From Candidatus Scybalocola faecavium (GTDB taxonomy: Bacteria; Bacillota; Clostridia; Lachnospirales; Lachnospiraceae), in contig DVFP01000024.1 in assembly GCA_018713145.1 (NCBI GenBank), positions 1-64,000 on the forward strand: a stretch of DNA of 64,000 nt, written 5' to 3'. Every line of letters begins with the position of its first letter. Within the stretch, counting starts at the first letter, position 1. The position numbers and the translations under genes are program-made. Shown one piece after another: positions 44,259 to 55,689 of the stretch. The notes under the pieces were generated by a model. The model was not told where the DNA came from. It saw only the letters and a program-made list of their open reading frames with translations, and searched no databases.

Positions 44259-45620
44259 ATGAGAAAAAAGTCTATGGATGTTCCCATAACCCATATGTTT
44301 TCCAATATGGATCTGAGAAAGCTGCTCATTCCTCTGATTATTGAGCAGGTACTTAATTCTCTTATGGGAACAGCAGATACCATGATGGTGAGTAATGTAG
44401 GTTCCGCGGCTATTTCCGCCGTATCTTTGGTGGATTCTATTAACGTTTTGGTGATGCAGGCCTTTGTTGCTTTATCTGCCGGGGGAACCATTGTCTGCTC
44501 TTATTATGTGGGGCATAAAAATCTGGAAAAAGCCAGGGACGGAGCGCGGCAGCTTTTGTTTGTGGTGACGTTTATCTCTGTGACTTTGGCAATTTTATGC
44601 CTGATCTTCCGGTATCCTCTTTTAAGGCTGATCTTTGGCAGGGTGGAGGATGCAGTTATGGAGGCTTCTCAGATTTACTTTTTCATTACAGCCCTGTCCT
44701 TTCCGTTTATCGCCTTGTATGATGCCGGAGCCTCTGTTTTCAGGGCTCAGGGAAATACCCGGGGCCCCATGACAGTATCGGTGATTTCCAATATTATGAA
44801 TATTGGCGGAAATGCTTTATTGATCTGGGGTTTTAATATGGGCGTGGCCGGCGCTGCTATTTCCACTCTGGTATCCAGGATTTTTTGCGCTATAGTTGTT
44901 TTGTGGCAGTTGAGAAATAAAAAGAATCCGATCTATGTGAGGGATTATTTAAAAATCCGTCCCGATGGAGGTGTGATCCGGCGTATTTTGGCTTTGGGAA
45001 TTCCTTCCGGGATAGAAAATGGAATGTTTCAGTTTGGAAAGCTGGCCATTCAGTCAACAGTGTCGACGATGGGCACAGCCGCGATCGCGGCCCAGGCCAT
45101 GACCAATATTTTGGAAAACCTTAACGGTATTGCCGGGATCGGAATAGGTATCGGCTTAATGACTATTGTAGGCCAGTGTCTTGGGGCAGGCCGGGAGGAT
45201 GAGGCGGTTTATTATATTAAAAAGCTGACCCTGATCGGTGAGGTGGTTATTATTGCCAGCTGTCTTTTAGTATTCGTCCTTGCCCGGCCCATTACGATTA
45301 TTGGCGGTATGGAGGCCCAAAGTGCGGATCTGTGTGTTTCTATGGTCACATGGATCACTATTGTTAAGCCGATTATTTGGTCTCAGGCATTTATTCCTGC
45401 CTATGGTATGCGGGCAGCCGGGGATGTGAAGTTTTCCATGATCCTGTCATGTATTTCCATGTGGGCGTTTCGGGTGACCTTATGCACATTTTTATGCCGC
45501 TGCATGGGTGTGGGCCCTATTGGTGTGTGGATCGGAATGTTTACAGACTGGACCGTCCGGGGCTTTGTTTTTTTGTGGCGGTTCCACAGCCGCCGCTGGC
45601 TGTTAAAAAAGGTGGTATAA
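44259..45620 (+). CDS. MATE family efflux transporter
   Basis: The 453-residue protein has about twelve helices and MATE motifs (PLIIEQVLNSLMGTADTMMVSNVG, GNARGP-like GNTRGPMTVSVISNIMN, GIPSGIENGMFQFGKLAIQ). I chose ATG 44259, with GGAGGG just before it, which begins one base after the PucR stop. It should export small organic compounds. The gene is convergent with the DUF6512 gene and only seven bases separate them. Confidence 0.93.
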   Translation: MRKKSMDVPITHMFSNMDLRKLLIPLIIEQVLNSLMGTADTMMVSNVGSAAISAVSLVDSINVLVMQAFVALSAGGTIVCSYYVGHKNLEKARDGARQLLFVVTFISVTLAILCLIFRYPLLRLIFGRVEDAVMEASQIYFFITALSFPFIALYDAGASVFRAQGNTRGPMTVSVISNIMNIGGNALLIWGFNMGVAGAAISTLVSRIFCAIVVLWQLRNKKNPIYVRDYLKIRPDGGVIRRILALGIPSGIENGMFQFGKLAIQSTVSTMGTAAIAAQAMTNILENLNGIAGIGIGIGLMTIVGQCLGAGREDEAVYYIKKLTLIGEVVIIASCLLVFVLARPITIIGGMEAQSADLCVSMVTWITIVKPIIWSQAFIPAYGMRAAGDVKFSMILSCISMWAFRVTLCTFLCRCMGVGPIGVWIGMFTDWTVRGFVFLWRFHSRRWLLKKVV

Positions 45621-45627
45621 CGGCTGC

Positions 45628-46221
45628 TCAGACGGAGAAACGGATGTTTTTAAACAAAGTGTTTCCGACTTGCTGCAAAATACCGTAATTTTGTGTTTCC
45701 GGATCCATAAACAGCCCGATATGGGGAGGATAAAAAGTAAAAAGGAAAAACAGGACCGTTAGGATAAAAAGTATGAGGATCGCCAGGCAGGTTCGGGGCG
45801 GAAGGTTTTTCCTCCATTTTTGCAAAGCCGGAGTAAGAAGGAAAGTGATCAGTATGGCAATGACAAAAAGACTGATGTCCGCAGCCATATAGTTTTTTCC
45901 AAGGATCCCGCTGTAGGTGTAAAAGCCGGCGATAATAAATGCCAGTCCGGCAAGCAGGGAAAGGGTCCGGGCCCATAAAAATCCCGGGACCCGGCCCTTG
46001 TAGAGAATACATTCCAGAAGCGTGTATAAAAGGACCGGAAAAAACAGGAGCTTTAAATGCTCCCAGGTAGATTCATTGACTGAGGAAAAAAGGGCAATGG
46101 CCGGTTTATAGGTGCTCCATTGAAATAAAAAGTGGAGCAGTGTGCCGGTAATCCCGGTAAAGATCATGCCGAGAACGGTAAAAAAACGGGATACCGGCAT
46201 ATTTTTTGAAACATAATACAT
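45628..46221 (-). CDS. DUF6512 family membrane protein
   Basis: The 197-residue protein has five or six membrane helices. The stretch FSSVNESTWEHLKLLFFPVLLYTLLE is a strong hallmark of DUF6512 proteins as I remember the family. Function unknown. GGGGAGG stands seven bases before ATG. It is a single gene between two convergent neighbours. Confidence 0.8.
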   Translation of the reverse strand: MYYVSKNMPVSRFFTVLGMIFTGITGTLLHFLFQWSTYKPAIALFSSVNESTWEHLKLLFFPVLLYTLLECILYKGRVPGFLWARTLSLLAGLAFIIAGFYTYSGILGKNYMAADISLFVIAILITFLLTPALQKWRKNLPPRTCLAILILFILTVLFFLFTFYPPHIGLFMDPETQNYGILQQVGNTLFKNIRFSV

Positions 46222-46282
46222 GGGATAACCTCCCCAAAGATAGATTTATAACAGTATGTGCGCCTTTGGGGAAAACTATGCG

Positions 46283-46325
46283 AAAAAAAACGGGCTTTCT
46301 GCATTTTGGCAGAAGCCCGTTTTTG
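46283..46325. terminator. Terminator of gdhA
   Basis: ACGGGCTTTCTGC (46290-46302) pairs with GCAGAAGCCCGT (46309-46320). On the minus strand eight Ts follow; the plus side has five. Confidence 0.9.
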
Positions 46326-46332
46326 TCTTGGA

Positions 46333-47682
<1,350 letters not shown>

Positions 47683-47720
47683 TTAAAAAATGCGATAGAA
47701 TTTAAAAAATGCAATAGATT
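47683..47720 (-). repeat. Short tandem repeat in the gdhA leader
   Basis: TTAAAAAATGCGATAGAA (47683-47700) is repeated with one or two changes at 47702-47720. It lies in the untranslated leader. Confidence 0.6.
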
Positions 47721-47729
47721 CTGCAAGTT

Positions 47730-47758
47730 ATTATACTATACCGATTCAGTAAATTCAA
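47730..47758 (-). promoter_or_regulatory. Promoter of gdhA
   Basis: On the minus strand, TTGAAT (47753-47758), 17 bases, TATAAT (47730-47735). Confidence 0.8.
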
Positions 47759-47892
47759 TAGATTAACGTAAGAAAAAATAATAAAATCTTTGTAAAAGCA
47801 TGTAATATATTCGAGAAAATATGGAGAAAGATTGAAATGAATTTTATAGAAAATGAAAGAATTATAAGAAAAACTTTCATAATCATATCCGT

Positions 47893-47930
47893 AAATCCCA
47901 AAGATACCCGTGACCCGTAATGTGGGATTT
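47893..47930 (+). other. Terminator-like stem in the gdhA-rho intergenic region
   Basis: AAATCCCA (47893-47900) pairs with TGGGATTT (47923-47930). The region 47665-48250 has no gene; it holds the gdhA promoter, this stem, the rho promoter and the rho leader. Confidence 0.35.
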
Positions 47931-48044
47931 TCATATATTTCCGGGGAATTGTCACTATTTTCGGGATTTTTCAGGAAAGATCAGGAGAATTTTAACGCCG
48001 GACAAAATGTCGTTAAGTTTAAGAAAAATGTCGGAAAAAAGTTC

Positions 48045-48073
48045 TTTCCTTTTTAAGGGAAAGTGTGTATAAT
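48045..48073 (+). promoter_or_regulatory. Probable rho promoter
   Basis: TATAAT (48068-48073) is perfect; TTTCCT (48045-48050), 17 bases upstream, is a weak -35. The leader to the start codon is about 170 bases, long enough for Rho autoregulation. Confidence 0.45.
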
Positions 48074-48197
48074 AGGTTAAGGTTATCCGGTATTATTATT
48101 CTATTTTCCCAGGTTTCTAAAAAAATCCAACATTGAATTAAAATAAAGGAATAGATCTCTTCATAGGAAAGCTTAGGGCATTTCTGTGAAATTTCCA

Positions 48198-48229
48198 TGT
48201 CAACGGAACAAATTGTCAACGGTACGAAT
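48198..48229 (+). repeat. 16-base tandem repeat in the rho leader
   Basis: TGTCAACGGAACAAAT (48198-48213) and TGTCAACGGTACGAAT (48214-48229) lie directly before AACGGAGG, the ribosome site of rho. Confidence 0.7.
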
Positions 48230-48250
48230 TAGTAGGAACGGAGGTTCTAT

Positions 48251-49924
48251 ATGAATGAAAAGTATAATACTCTGTCGCTGGTGGAACTGAAAGCCATTGT
48301 AAAAGCCCAGGGTATCAAAAACACGTCGTCGATGAGAAAAGCTCAGCTTGTGCAGATTTTAAGTGATCTGGAGGATCAGCAAAATAAGCAGAAGGAGCAG
48401 GAGACAGCTCAGAAGACGGAAGGAGATACACAGGCGCCGTCAAAGGAGCCGGAAAAGGCTAAGCCCAAGGCTGGAGACAAAGCTTTGCCATCCGCCGGTA
48501 CAGACCGTGAAAAGCGCGAGCCGTCAGAAACCACAGACCGTGAAAAGCGTGAGCCGTCAGAAAATCATGAAAAGAGTTTCTCCGGCGAAAGGAACAGCGC
48601 CGGCGAAAGAGGAAGCAGCGGCGAAAAAAATGGCTCCGGTGAAAAAAATGTCCATGGATCCGGCCATGAAAGCTCCGGCTCATATTCAAGAACAAACAGA
48701 AATACTGCGTCACGCCCCGCAGGACGCAGCACACGCCAGGAAAACACCCACCGTAATGATGATTACCATATGGAGCCGGCTCTGGAGGAGCTGGACAGCG
48801 GAAATATGGCCCATGGTATTTTAGAGGTTATGCCGGATGGCTTTGGTTTTATCCGCTGTGAAAACTATCTTCCAGGAGATAATGATATTTATGTATCTCC
48901 GGCGCAGATCCGCCGGTTTAATTTAAAAACCGGAGATATTATTGAAGGCAATATAAAGATTAAGCTGCCTACGGAAAAGTTCAGCGCCCTTTTATTTGTC
49001 CGGGCTGTCAACGGGTTCCATCCGTCTGAGGCCAGCAGGCGCAAAAATTTTGAAGATATGACGCCGATCTTCCCGGATTCCCGTATTTTCCTTGAAACAG
49101 AGCGGGCCAGTGTGCCGATGCGTATTGTGGATCTTGTATCTCCTATTGGAAAAGGCCAGAGAGGTATGATTGTAGCTCCCCCAAAAACCGGTAAGACAAC
49201 CTTGTTAAAGCAGATTGCCAAGTCTGTCCACTCCAATTATCCGGAGATGAATATGATCATCCTCCTCATCGATGAGCGGCCCGAGGAAGTGACAGACATT
49301 AAAGAATACATTGAAGGGGATAACGTGGAAGTGATCTACTCTACCTTTGATGAGCTCCCGGAACATCACAAGCGTGTGTCTGAGATGGTCCTTGAACGGG
49401 CAAAGCGTTTAGTGGAACATAAAAAAGATGTAGTAATCCTTTTGGACAGTATTACCCGTCTGGCACGGGCATATAACCTGACTGTACCGCCCAGCGGCCG
49501 TACCCTTTCCGGCGGTCTTGACCCGGCAGCCCTCCATATGCCTAAAAAGTTTTTCGGCGCTGCCCGGAACATGCGTGAAGGCGGCAGCCTGACAGTGCTT
49601 GCAACAGCATTGGTGGAAACGGGAAGCAAGATGGACGATGTGGTTTATGAGGAATTTAAAGGCACCGGCAATATGGAGCTGGTCCTTGACCGGAGACTTT
49701 CTGAAAAACGTATCTTCCCGGCCATTGATATTGCCCGCTCCGGGACACGCCGTGAGGAACTCCTTCTTAGCCGTGAGGAGCTGGAAGCTACTTATCTTAT
49801 GCGAAAAGCTTTAAGCGGTATGAAGTCTGACGAGGCTTTGGAAAGAATTATAGAAATGTTTATGCGGACCCGCTCCAACAAAGATTTTATCGCAGCGATT
49901 AAGCGGACAAAACTGGTCCAGTAA
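48251..49924 (+). CDS. rho: Transcription termination factor Rho with an N-terminal charged insert
   Basis: The 557-residue protein is longer than the usual 420. Residues 1-40 are the Rho N-domain ([15 protein letters not shown]). Residues about 40-175 are a Lys/Glu/Ser/Gly-rich low-complexity insert with repeated [10 protein letters not shown] and SGEKN units, encoded partly by a 33-base tandem repeat (48500-48565). Then follow the RNA-binding OB fold ([29 protein letters not shown]), Walker A PPKTGKTT, Walker [17 protein letters not shown] and [10 protein letters not shown]. It is a ring ATPase that ends transcription. It heads the rho-rpmE-DUF1385-prmC-prfA cluster. Confidence 0.97.
   Translation: MNEKYNTLSLVELKAIVKAQGIKNTSSMRKAQLVQILSDLEDQQNKQKEQETAQKTEGDTQAPSKEPEKAKPKAGDKALPSAGTDREKREPSETTDREKREPSENHEKSFSGERNSAGERGSSGEKNGSGEKNVHGSGHESSGSYSRTNRNTASRPAGRSTRQENTHRNDDYHMEPALEELDSGNMAHGILEVMPDGFGFIRCENYLPGDNDIYVSPAQIRRFNLKTGDIIEGNIKIKLPTEKFSALLFVRAVNGFHPSEASRRKNFEDMTPIFPDSRIFLETERASVPMRIVDLVSPIGKGQRGMIVAPPKTGKTTLLKQIAKSVHSNYPEMNMIILLIDERPEEVTDIKEYIEGDNVEVIYSTFDELPEHHKRVSEMVLERAKRLVEHKKDVVILLDSITRLARAYNLTVPPSGRTLSGGLDPAALHMPKKFFGAARNMREGGSLTVLATALVETGSKMDDVVYEEFKGTGNMELVLDRRLSEKRIFPAIDIARSGTRREELLLSREELEATYLMRKALSGMKSDEALERIIEMFMRTRSNKDFIAAIKRTKLVQ
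48500..48565 (+). repeat. 33-base tandem repeat inside rho
   Basis: Two copies (48500-48532 and 48533-48565) code for an 11-residue unit [11 protein letters not shown]. It keeps the reading frame, so copy number could change without breaking the gene. Confidence 0.85.
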
Positions 49925-49988
49925 ATTTTGCAGCAGGTATCCCCTGGCATCAGGGTTATAAAACCGTGGCAAAACCTTAAAAAATATA

Positions 49989-50017
49989 TTGAATTTTGTT
50001 TCCTGTTGTGATATAAT
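49989..50017 (+). promoter_or_regulatory. Promoter of rpmE
   Basis: TTGAAT (49989-49994), 17 bases, TATAAT (50012-50017), about 75 bases before the start codon. A hairpin-like CCCCTGGCATCAGGG lies in 49940-49955, after rho. Confidence 0.75.
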
Positions 50018-50092
50018 AGGGAAGCTGTTCAAAGAAGACAGATTGAGTAGATCAATTTTCTAATATGAGTTTTTGTAGTGAGGTGAAAGAAG

Positions 50093-50296
50093 ATGAAGGA
50101 AGGTATCCATCCAAAGTATTACCAGGCAAAGGTTACATGCAACTGCGGTAATGAATTTGTTACAGGTTCTACAAAACCAGAGATCCATGTGGAAGTTTGC
50201 TCCAAATGCCATTCATTCTACACTGGCCAGCAGAAAGCTGCAGTAGCCCGCGGACGTATTGATAAGTTCAATCGTAAATATGGTATTACACAGTAA
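50093..50296 (+). CDS. rpmE: 50S ribosomal protein L31, zinc-binding form
   Basis: The 67-residue protein has the L31 start ([10 protein letters not shown]), CNCGNEF, and C-terminal [13 protein letters not shown], giving the cysteine set of the zinc form. It is part of the large ribosomal subunit. GTGAGGTGAAAG precedes ATG. It has its own promoter and a terminator 14 bases after the stop. Confidence 0.97.
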   Translation: MKEGIHPKYYQAKVTCNCGNEFVTGSTKPEIHVEVCSKCHSFYTGQQKAAVARGRIDKFNRKYGITQ

Positions 50297-50309
50297 TAGC
50301 GAAAATGAA

Positions 50310-50345
50310 AGGTTGGGATTTTTGTTAAATCTCAACCTATTTTTG
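50310..50345 (+). terminator. Terminator of rpmE
   Basis: AGGTTGGGATTT (50310-50321) pairs with AAATCTCAACCT (50327-50338), followed by ATTTTT. Confidence 0.9.
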
Positions 50346-50386
50346 CTTTCAGGGAAATATGTAATGAATTTATAAGGAGGCCCATA

Positions 50387-51343
50387 ATGAAGTATGCCAA
50401 GATTGGCGGACAGGCGGTCATTGAGGGCGTGATGATGCGCTATGGCAATGATTATGCAGTGACTGTCCGCAAGCCTGACGGGAATCTTGAAGTGAAAAAA
50501 GGCAGATATGAAGGCCTTGTTTCCCGTCTCCACCTGACCCGCGTTCCCATCATACGGGGGGTTTTTGCATTTATTGATTCCATGGTGCTTGGGATCTCCA
50601 CCCTGACTTATTCTGCCAGTTTTTACGAGGATGAGGAAGAACAGGCGGAAAAAGAAAAATCTTCCAAAAGCTCTCTGGGAGAAAAGCTGATCATGGCAGT
50701 GACAGTGGCATTATCTCTTGTGATCGCCATTGGTCTGTTTATGGTTTTGCCGTTTTTTATTTCAGATCTGTTTCGCCATGTAACAGATTCCTCCTGGCTT
50801 TTAGGGATTATTGAGGGGATCGTTCGAGTTATTTTATTTATGGCGTATATTTTTCTTATCTCCCGGATGAAAGACATTCAGAGGGTGTTTATGTATCACG
50901 GGGCAGAACATAAATCTATTAACTGTATTGAGCATGGCGCCCAGCTGACGCCGGAAAATGCTATGAAGTATTCCCGTTTCCATAAGCGGTGCGGGACAAG
51001 TTTTCTGTTTATCGTGATCTTTTTAAGTATTGTATTTTTTATCCTGTTTTTCCAGATCTTTCCTGTAGAAAACCGGATCTTAAAGGTTGTCATCCGTATT
51101 CTTTTAGTGCCTGTCATTGCCGGTGTTGCCTATGAAGTGATCCAGTGGGCCGGCCGGAGCCAGTGCCGGTTTGCTAATGTGATCAGCCGTCCGGGAATGG
51201 CACTTCAAAAGCTGACAACAAGGGAGCCGGATGAATCTATGATTGAAGCGGCGATCGCATCGATTGAAGCGATTTATGACTGGAGGGCATTCCAGGAAGA
51301 GGTGCGGGCAGATGAGCAAAATGACATTAAAACAGCTCCTTGA
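50387..51343 (+). CDS. DUF1385 family membrane protein (YqhQ-like)
   Basis: The 318-residue protein begins with the family signature IGGQAVIEGVMMR, has a charged stretch, then four or five helices and the conserved MYHGAEHKSINCIEHG and RFHKRCGTSFLFIVIF. The His/Cys pattern suggests a metal site. The function is unknown, but the gene nearly always lies between rpmE and prmC in Clostridia, as here. It overlaps prmC by 32 bases. Confidence 0.93.
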   Translation: MKYAKIGGQAVIEGVMMRYGNDYAVTVRKPDGNLEVKKGRYEGLVSRLHLTRVPIIRGVFAFIDSMVLGISTLTYSASFYEDEEEQAEKEKSSKSSLGEKLIMAVTVALSLVIAIGLFMVLPFFISDLFRHVTDSSWLLGIIEGIVRVILFMAYIFLISRMKDIQRVFMYHGAEHKSINCIEHGAQLTPENAMKYSRFHKRCGTSFLFIVIFLSIVFFILFFQIFPVENRILKVVIRILLVPVIAGVAYEVIQWAGRSQCRFANVISRPGMALQKLTTREPDESMIEAAIASIEAIYDWRAFQEEVRADEQNDIKTAP

Positions 51344-52205
51344 GGAAGGCGTCCGAAATCTGGAGGCGGCAAATGTGCCGGACGCCCGTGTAGATGCATG
51401 GCTCCTCCTGTCTTACGTGTTTGGTATCGGCCGGGTGGATTATCTGGTCCATCCCCAGGCCCCTGCCGGGGAAGATCCGGCCCGGAAGTACCGGGAATGT
51501 ATTGCCAGGCGGGCAGAGCATGTGCCATTGCAGCATATCACCGGGGAACAGGAATTTATGGGCTTTTCTTTCCGGGTCAATGAGCATGTGCTTATCCCGC
51601 GGCAGGATACGGAAATTCTTGTGGAAACCGTCCTTGAAAACATTTCCCGGGAGGTGTCTGTGCTGGATATGTGTACCGGCTCCGGATGCATCCTTTTGTC
51701 TGTTATGGGAATGAAGCGGTGCAGGTTTGGACACGGGGCGGATCTGTCAGAACAGGCTCTTTTAGTGGCCAGGGAAAATGAAGACCGGGTGCGCCGGCAG
51801 GCAGATTCCAGGTGCTTATCTCAGGATGAGCCTAAGATTTCATGGATCAAAAGTGATCTTTTTGAAAATATCCATGACCGGTATGATATAATTGTGTCCA
51901 ATCCTCCGTATATCCCGTCACAGCAGATAGAAACGCTTATGCCGGAAGTTAAAAGCCATGAACCGGTCATGGCCTTAGACGGAAGGGAGGACGGACTGGA
52001 ATTTTACCGCAGGATCGTACAGGATGCTCCCGGATATTTAAATCCCGGGGGAATGTTGTTTTTTGAAATCGGATGGGATCAGGCCCGGGATGTGAGCCGG
52101 ATCCTTAAAGACCGGGGCTTTTGCAGGATCCATGTAAAAAAAGATCTGGCAGGGCTGGACCGGGTAGTGTATGCAAGCGTATCAGATAAAAAGAGGGAGG
52201 CGTAA
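51312..52205 (+). CDS. prmC: Peptide chain release factor N5-glutamine methyltransferase
   Basis: The 297-residue protein has an N-terminal helical domain and the SAM-binding domain with [11 protein letters not shown] and the catalytic NPPY (from residue 197). It methylates the Gln of the GGQ motif in release factors; the next gene encodes its substrate. I chose ATG 51312 after AGAGGTG; ATG 51321 is possible. It overlaps the DUF1385 gene and ends one base before prfA starts. Confidence 0.95.
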   Translation: MSKMTLKQLLEEGVRNLEAANVPDARVDAWLLLSYVFGIGRVDYLVHPQAPAGEDPARKYRECIARRAEHVPLQHITGEQEFMGFSFRVNEHVLIPRQDTEILVETVLENISREVSVLDMCTGSGCILLSVMGMKRCRFGHGADLSEQALLVARENEDRVRRQADSRCLSQDEPKISWIKSDLFENIHDRYDIIVSNPPYIPSQQIETLMPEVKSHEPVMALDGREDGLEFYRRIVQDAPGYLNPGGMLFFEIGWDQARDVSRILKDRGFCRIHVKKDLAGLDRVVYASVSDKKREA

Positions 52206-52206
52206 A

Positions 52207-53277
52207 ATGTTTGATCGACTGGATGATATTCTTATCCGTTATCAACAGGTGATGGAGGAGCTGAATGACCCGGATGTGGTCAACGATCAGTCCAGGTTCC
52301 GAAAGCTTATGAAAGAGCAGTCGGAGCTCCATCCCATTGCGGAAAAATATACAGAATATAAAAATACAAAGAAAAGTATTGAAGACAGCCTGGAGATGTT
52401 GGAGGAAGAAAGCGATGAGGAGATGCGGGAGCTGCTGAAAGAGGAGCTGTCCCAGTGCCGCAGCCGAATCGGTCACATTGAGGAAGAATTAAAGATCCTT
52501 CTTCTTCCCAAAGATCCTATGGACGAAAAAAATGTTATCGTGGAAATTAGAGCCGGAGCCGGCGGCGATGAGGCAGCCCTGTTTGCTGCCGAGCTGTTCC
52601 GCATGTATTCCAAGTACGCAGAGTCCCGCCACTGGAAGGTGGAAGTGATGAGTGTGAATGAAAGCGGTCTTGGAGGCTTTAAGGAAGTTGTGTTTATGAT
52701 CACCGGAAATGGTGCCTATTCCCGGCTGAAGTTTGAAAGCGGGGTACACCGGGTGCAGCGTGTTCCGGAAACCGAGTCCGGAGGACGTATCCATACCTCT
52801 ACTGTAACGGTAGCCATTATGCCGGAAGCAGAGGATGTGGATGTGGAGCTGGATATGAATGATGTGCGCATTGACGTTTTCCGGGCTTCTGGAAATGGCG
52901 GACAGTGTGTTAATACGACAGATTCCGCAGTGCGTATTACCCATATTCCTACAGGGATCGTTGTTTCCTGTCAGGATGAGAAATCTCAGCTTAAAAATAA
53001 AGAAAAAGGTTTAAAGGTGCTCCGCTCCCGTTTGTATGATCTGGAGCTGGAAAAGAAACGCAAGGAAGAAGCAGCCCTGCGTAAAAACCAGGTAGGCACC
53101 GGAGATAGATCTGAAAAGATCCGTACCTATAACTTCCCTCAGGGGCGATGCACGGATCATCGGATCAAGCTGACAAGTCACCGGCTTGGAGAAATTTTAA
53201 ATGGAGATCTGGATGAGATCATTGACAGCCTGATCGCTGCTGACCAGGCCGCCAGATTAAGCAATATGGAGGAATGA
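52207..53277 (+). CDS. prfA: Peptide chain release factor 1
   Basis: The 356-residue protein has the anticodon-like tripeptide PET (in [14 protein letters not shown]), marking RF1 for UAA/UAG, and GGQ at residues 231-233 ([15 protein letters not shown]). The Cys after GGQ replaces the more usual His. GAGGCG precedes ATG 52207, coupled to prmC. It frees finished chains from the ribosome. Confidence 0.97.
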   Translation: MFDRLDDILIRYQQVMEELNDPDVVNDQSRFRKLMKEQSELHPIAEKYTEYKNTKKSIEDSLEMLEEESDEEMRELLKEELSQCRSRIGHIEEELKILLLPKDPMDEKNVIVEIRAGAGGDEAALFAAELFRMYSKYAESRHWKVEVMSVNESGLGGFKEVVFMITGNGAYSRLKFESGVHRVQRVPETESGGRIHTSTVTVAIMPEAEDVDVELDMNDVRIDVFRASGNGGQCVNTTDSAVRITHIPTGIVVSCQDEKSQLKNKEKGLKVLRSRLYDLELEKKRKEEAALRKNQVGTGDRSEKIRTYNFPQGRCTDHRIKLTSHRLGEILNGDLDEIIDSLIAADQAARLSNMEE

Positions 53278-53280
53278 GCC

Positions 53281-54489
53281 ATGGTTATTTCAAAAAACAT
53301 GGAAAATCTTGTGGCCAACAGTTCTGTCATCCGAAGATTATTTGAGGAAGGCGTTGAGCTGGCTGCAGTGGTGGGGAAAGAAAATGTTTACGATTATAGT
53401 CTGGGAAATCCCAGCGTGCCGCCCCCAAAGGTGGTAAAAAAAGCAATTTATGAGATTTTAGAGTCCCGGGATGATAATTTCATCCACGGCTATATGAATA
53501 ATTCCGGCTATGAGGAAGTACGGGATGCGGTGGCCCAGTCCTTAAATGACCGGTTTGACACGGATTTTGTCAGGGAGAGCATTATTATGACCGCCGGAGC
53601 TGCAGGCGCTTTAAACTGCATTCTAAGAACCTTGTTAAATTACAAAGACGAGGTGATCTGCTTTGCTCCGTTTTTCGGGGAATACCGCAGTTATATTTCC
53701 AACTTTGGCGGGGAGACGATCGTTGTCCCGGCGGACACAAAAGACTTTCAGCTGAACCTGGATGTGCTGGACGATTATATTAATGAAAAGACTAAGGCCA
53801 TGATCATTAATAATCCCAACAATCCTTCCGGCGCTGTTTATTCTGCGGAAACTCTGGACCGGCTTCAGAAGCTTTTGGAAGCTGCCGAAAAGCGCATCGG
53901 ACATCCGATTTACGTGATTTCTGATGAACCCTATCGGGAGCTGGTGTATGATGGGGTGACAGTGCCTTTTATGACAAAGCATATTAAAAACTGCCTTGTA
54001 TGTTATTCTTTCAGCAAGTCCCTGTCCCTTCCGGGAGAGCGGATCGGCTATCTGGCCATTCCAAAGCAGATCGATGCTTATGAGGAAATGCAGGCTGCCC
54101 TTGTGGTGGCTAACCGGTGCTTAGGGTATATTAATGCCCCATCCCTGTTCCAGCTTGTGGCTAAAGAGTGCCTTTATGAGGAGACCGATGTTAAGGCTTA
54201 CAATGAAAACCGTCTTCTTTTATACAACAGCCTGACTCAGATGGGCTTTGAGTGTGTGAAGCCTCAGGGGGCATTTTATCTGTTTATGAAGTCTCCTGTA
54301 CCGGATGAGTCTCAGTTTGTAAAGGAAGCAAAAAAACACAATTTGATCCTTGTTTCTGCCACGACTTTCGGATGCCCCGGCTATGTACGTTTGGCCTACT
54401 GTGTGTCCAATGACATGATCCGCCGTTCACTGCCGGCATTTTCTGCTTTGGCTAAAAGTTACGGCATGAAAGGAGAGTACAGCGTATGA
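53281..54489 (+). CDS. Pyridoxal phosphate-dependent aminotransferase, class I
   Basis: The 402-residue protein has the class I fold with the Schiff-base lysine in SFSKSLSLPGERIGYL, preceding NPNNPSGAVYS and SDEPYRELVYDG. It resembles aspartate/aromatic aminotransferases. It starts three bases after prfA and overlaps the hisC-like gene by four bases (ATGA). Substrate unknown; pairing with HisC suggests amino-acid synthesis. Confidence 0.9.
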   Translation: MVISKNMENLVANSSVIRRLFEEGVELAAVVGKENVYDYSLGNPSVPPPKVVKKAIYEILESRDDNFIHGYMNNSGYEEVRDAVAQSLNDRFDTDFVRESIIMTAGAAGALNCILRTLLNYKDEVICFAPFFGEYRSYISNFGGETIVVPADTKDFQLNLDVLDDYINEKTKAMIINNPNNPSGAVYSAETLDRLQKLLEAAEKRIGHPIYVISDEPYRELVYDGVTVPFMTKHIKNCLVCYSFSKSLSLPGERIGYLAIPKQIDAYEEMQAALVVANRCLGYINAPSLFQLVAKECLYEETDVKAYNENRLLLYNSLTQMGFECVKPQGAFYLFMKSPVPDESQFVKEAKKHNLILVSATTFGCPGYVRLAYCVSNDMIRRSLPAFSALAKSYGMKGEYSV

Positions 54490-55547
54490 AGCTTTGGGAA
54501 GATAAAGTCCGCCGGACAGTCCCCTATACCCCGGGAGAACAGCCTCAGGGAACAAATTTAATCAAGCTTAATACTAACGAAAATCCATATCCCCCGGCTC
54601 CCGGCGTGGAAGCGGTAAAAAATACCATGGATACGGGACGCCTGCGTCTTTATCCGGATCCGTCGGCAGGGGTGTTGGTGGATGCCCTGGCCGAGTATTA
54701 TCATGTGGGCAAGGACCAGGTGTTTGTTGGGGTAGGCTCAGATGATGTGCTCTCTGTGGCATTTCTCACCTTTTTTAACTCGCAAAAACCTGTTTTATTT
54801 CCGGACATCACCTATTCTTTCTACCCGGTGTGGGCGGATATTTACCGGATCCCCTATGAAACCCGGCCTTTAGATGAGGATTTCAGGATCCGTCCCCAGG
54901 ATTACTACGGGGATAACGGGGGCATCGTTTTTCCAAACCCTAATGCCCCTACAGCCTGCTATGAATCTTTAGAGACTGTGGAAGAGATTTTAAAGCATAA
55001 CCGGGATGTAGTTGTCATTGTAGATGAAGCTTATATTGATTTTGCAGGAGATGGCAAATCGGCGTTAAAATTGCTGGATAAGTATGACAACCTTCTTGTA
55101 GTCCAGACCTTTTCCAAGTCCCGTTCCATGGCCGGACTGCGCATCGGTTACGCCATGGGCTGCCCTGAGCTGATCCGGGCCATGAATGATGTAAAGTATT
55201 CCATTAATTCTTATACGATGAACCTGCCTTCTCTTTTAATGGGAGCGGAGGCTGTAAAGGATAAGGCTTACTTTGAGACCTGTGTGGCTAAGATCAAAGC
55301 CACCCGGGAAAAGACCAAGGAGCGGCTGGCAGCCCTCGGCTTTGAATTTCCTGATTCCCAGGCCAACTTTATCTTCGCAAAGCACCCGGATTATGAGGGA
55401 AAAGAGCTGTTTGAAGCTTTGCGCCGGCAAAGTATCTTTGTGCGCTATTTTGACAAGCCAAGGATCGATCAGTATCTGCGCATTACCGTAGGGACGGATG
55501 AGCAGATGGATGTACTTATGAAATTTTTTGAGGAATATATGGCTTAG
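54486..55547 (+). CDS. hisC: Histidinol-phosphate aminotransferase-like
   Basis: The 353-residue protein matches HisC in length and motifs: LNTNENPYPPAPGV, NPNAPT, VDEAYIDFAGDG, and the lysine segment TFSKSRSMAGLRIGYAMG. It transfers the amino group to imidazole-acetol phosphate in histidine synthesis. There is no other his gene nearby, and it forms a unit with the aminotransferase upstream, so another keto-acid substrate is possible. Confidence 0.88.
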   Translation: MKLWEDKVRRTVPYTPGEQPQGTNLIKLNTNENPYPPAPGVEAVKNTMDTGRLRLYPDPSAGVLVDALAEYYHVGKDQVFVGVGSDDVLSVAFLTFFNSQKPVLFPDITYSFYPVWADIYRIPYETRPLDEDFRIRPQDYYGDNGGIVFPNPNAPTACYESLETVEEILKHNRDVVVIVDEAYIDFAGDGKSALKLLDKYDNLLVVQTFSKSRSMAGLRIGYAMGCPELIRAMNDVKYSINSYTMNLPSLLMGAEAVKDKAYFETCVAKIKATREKTKERLAALGFEFPDSQANFIFAKHPDYEGKELFEALRRQSIFVRYFDKPRIDQYLRITVGTDEQMDVLMKFFEEYMA

Positions 55548-55635
55548 AGCAAACGATAGATGAACCTTTGAAAGAAATCAAAGTTGTCCACGAGTAAAGG
55601 AATAAATATGCCTATATTACTTGATCATCAATTGC

Positions 55636-55680
55636 AAGAGCCGATGCCTGTGAGTCATCTCACAGACATCGGCTCTTTTT
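55636..55680. terminator. Bidirectional terminator between hisC and the nitroreductase
   Basis: AAGAGCCGATGCCTGTGAG (55636-55654) pairs with CTCACAGACATCGGCTCTT (55659-55677); Ts follow on the plus side and As precede on the minus side. Confidence 0.92.
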
Positions 55681-55689
55681 GGTATTTAT

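Noticed and set aside
48500..48565. CRISPR-like repeat
   Set aside because: Only two copies, tandem without spacers, and in frame inside rho.
48363..48824. Long open frames in other frames and on the minus strand across the rho insert
   Set aside because: They are by-products of the low-complexity, repeat-rich coding DNA of rho and have no ribosome sites.
49935..49960. Fifth copy of leader repeat A after rho
   Set aside because: GGGGATACC is present on the minus strand with a nearby stem, but the order differs and no start codon follows.
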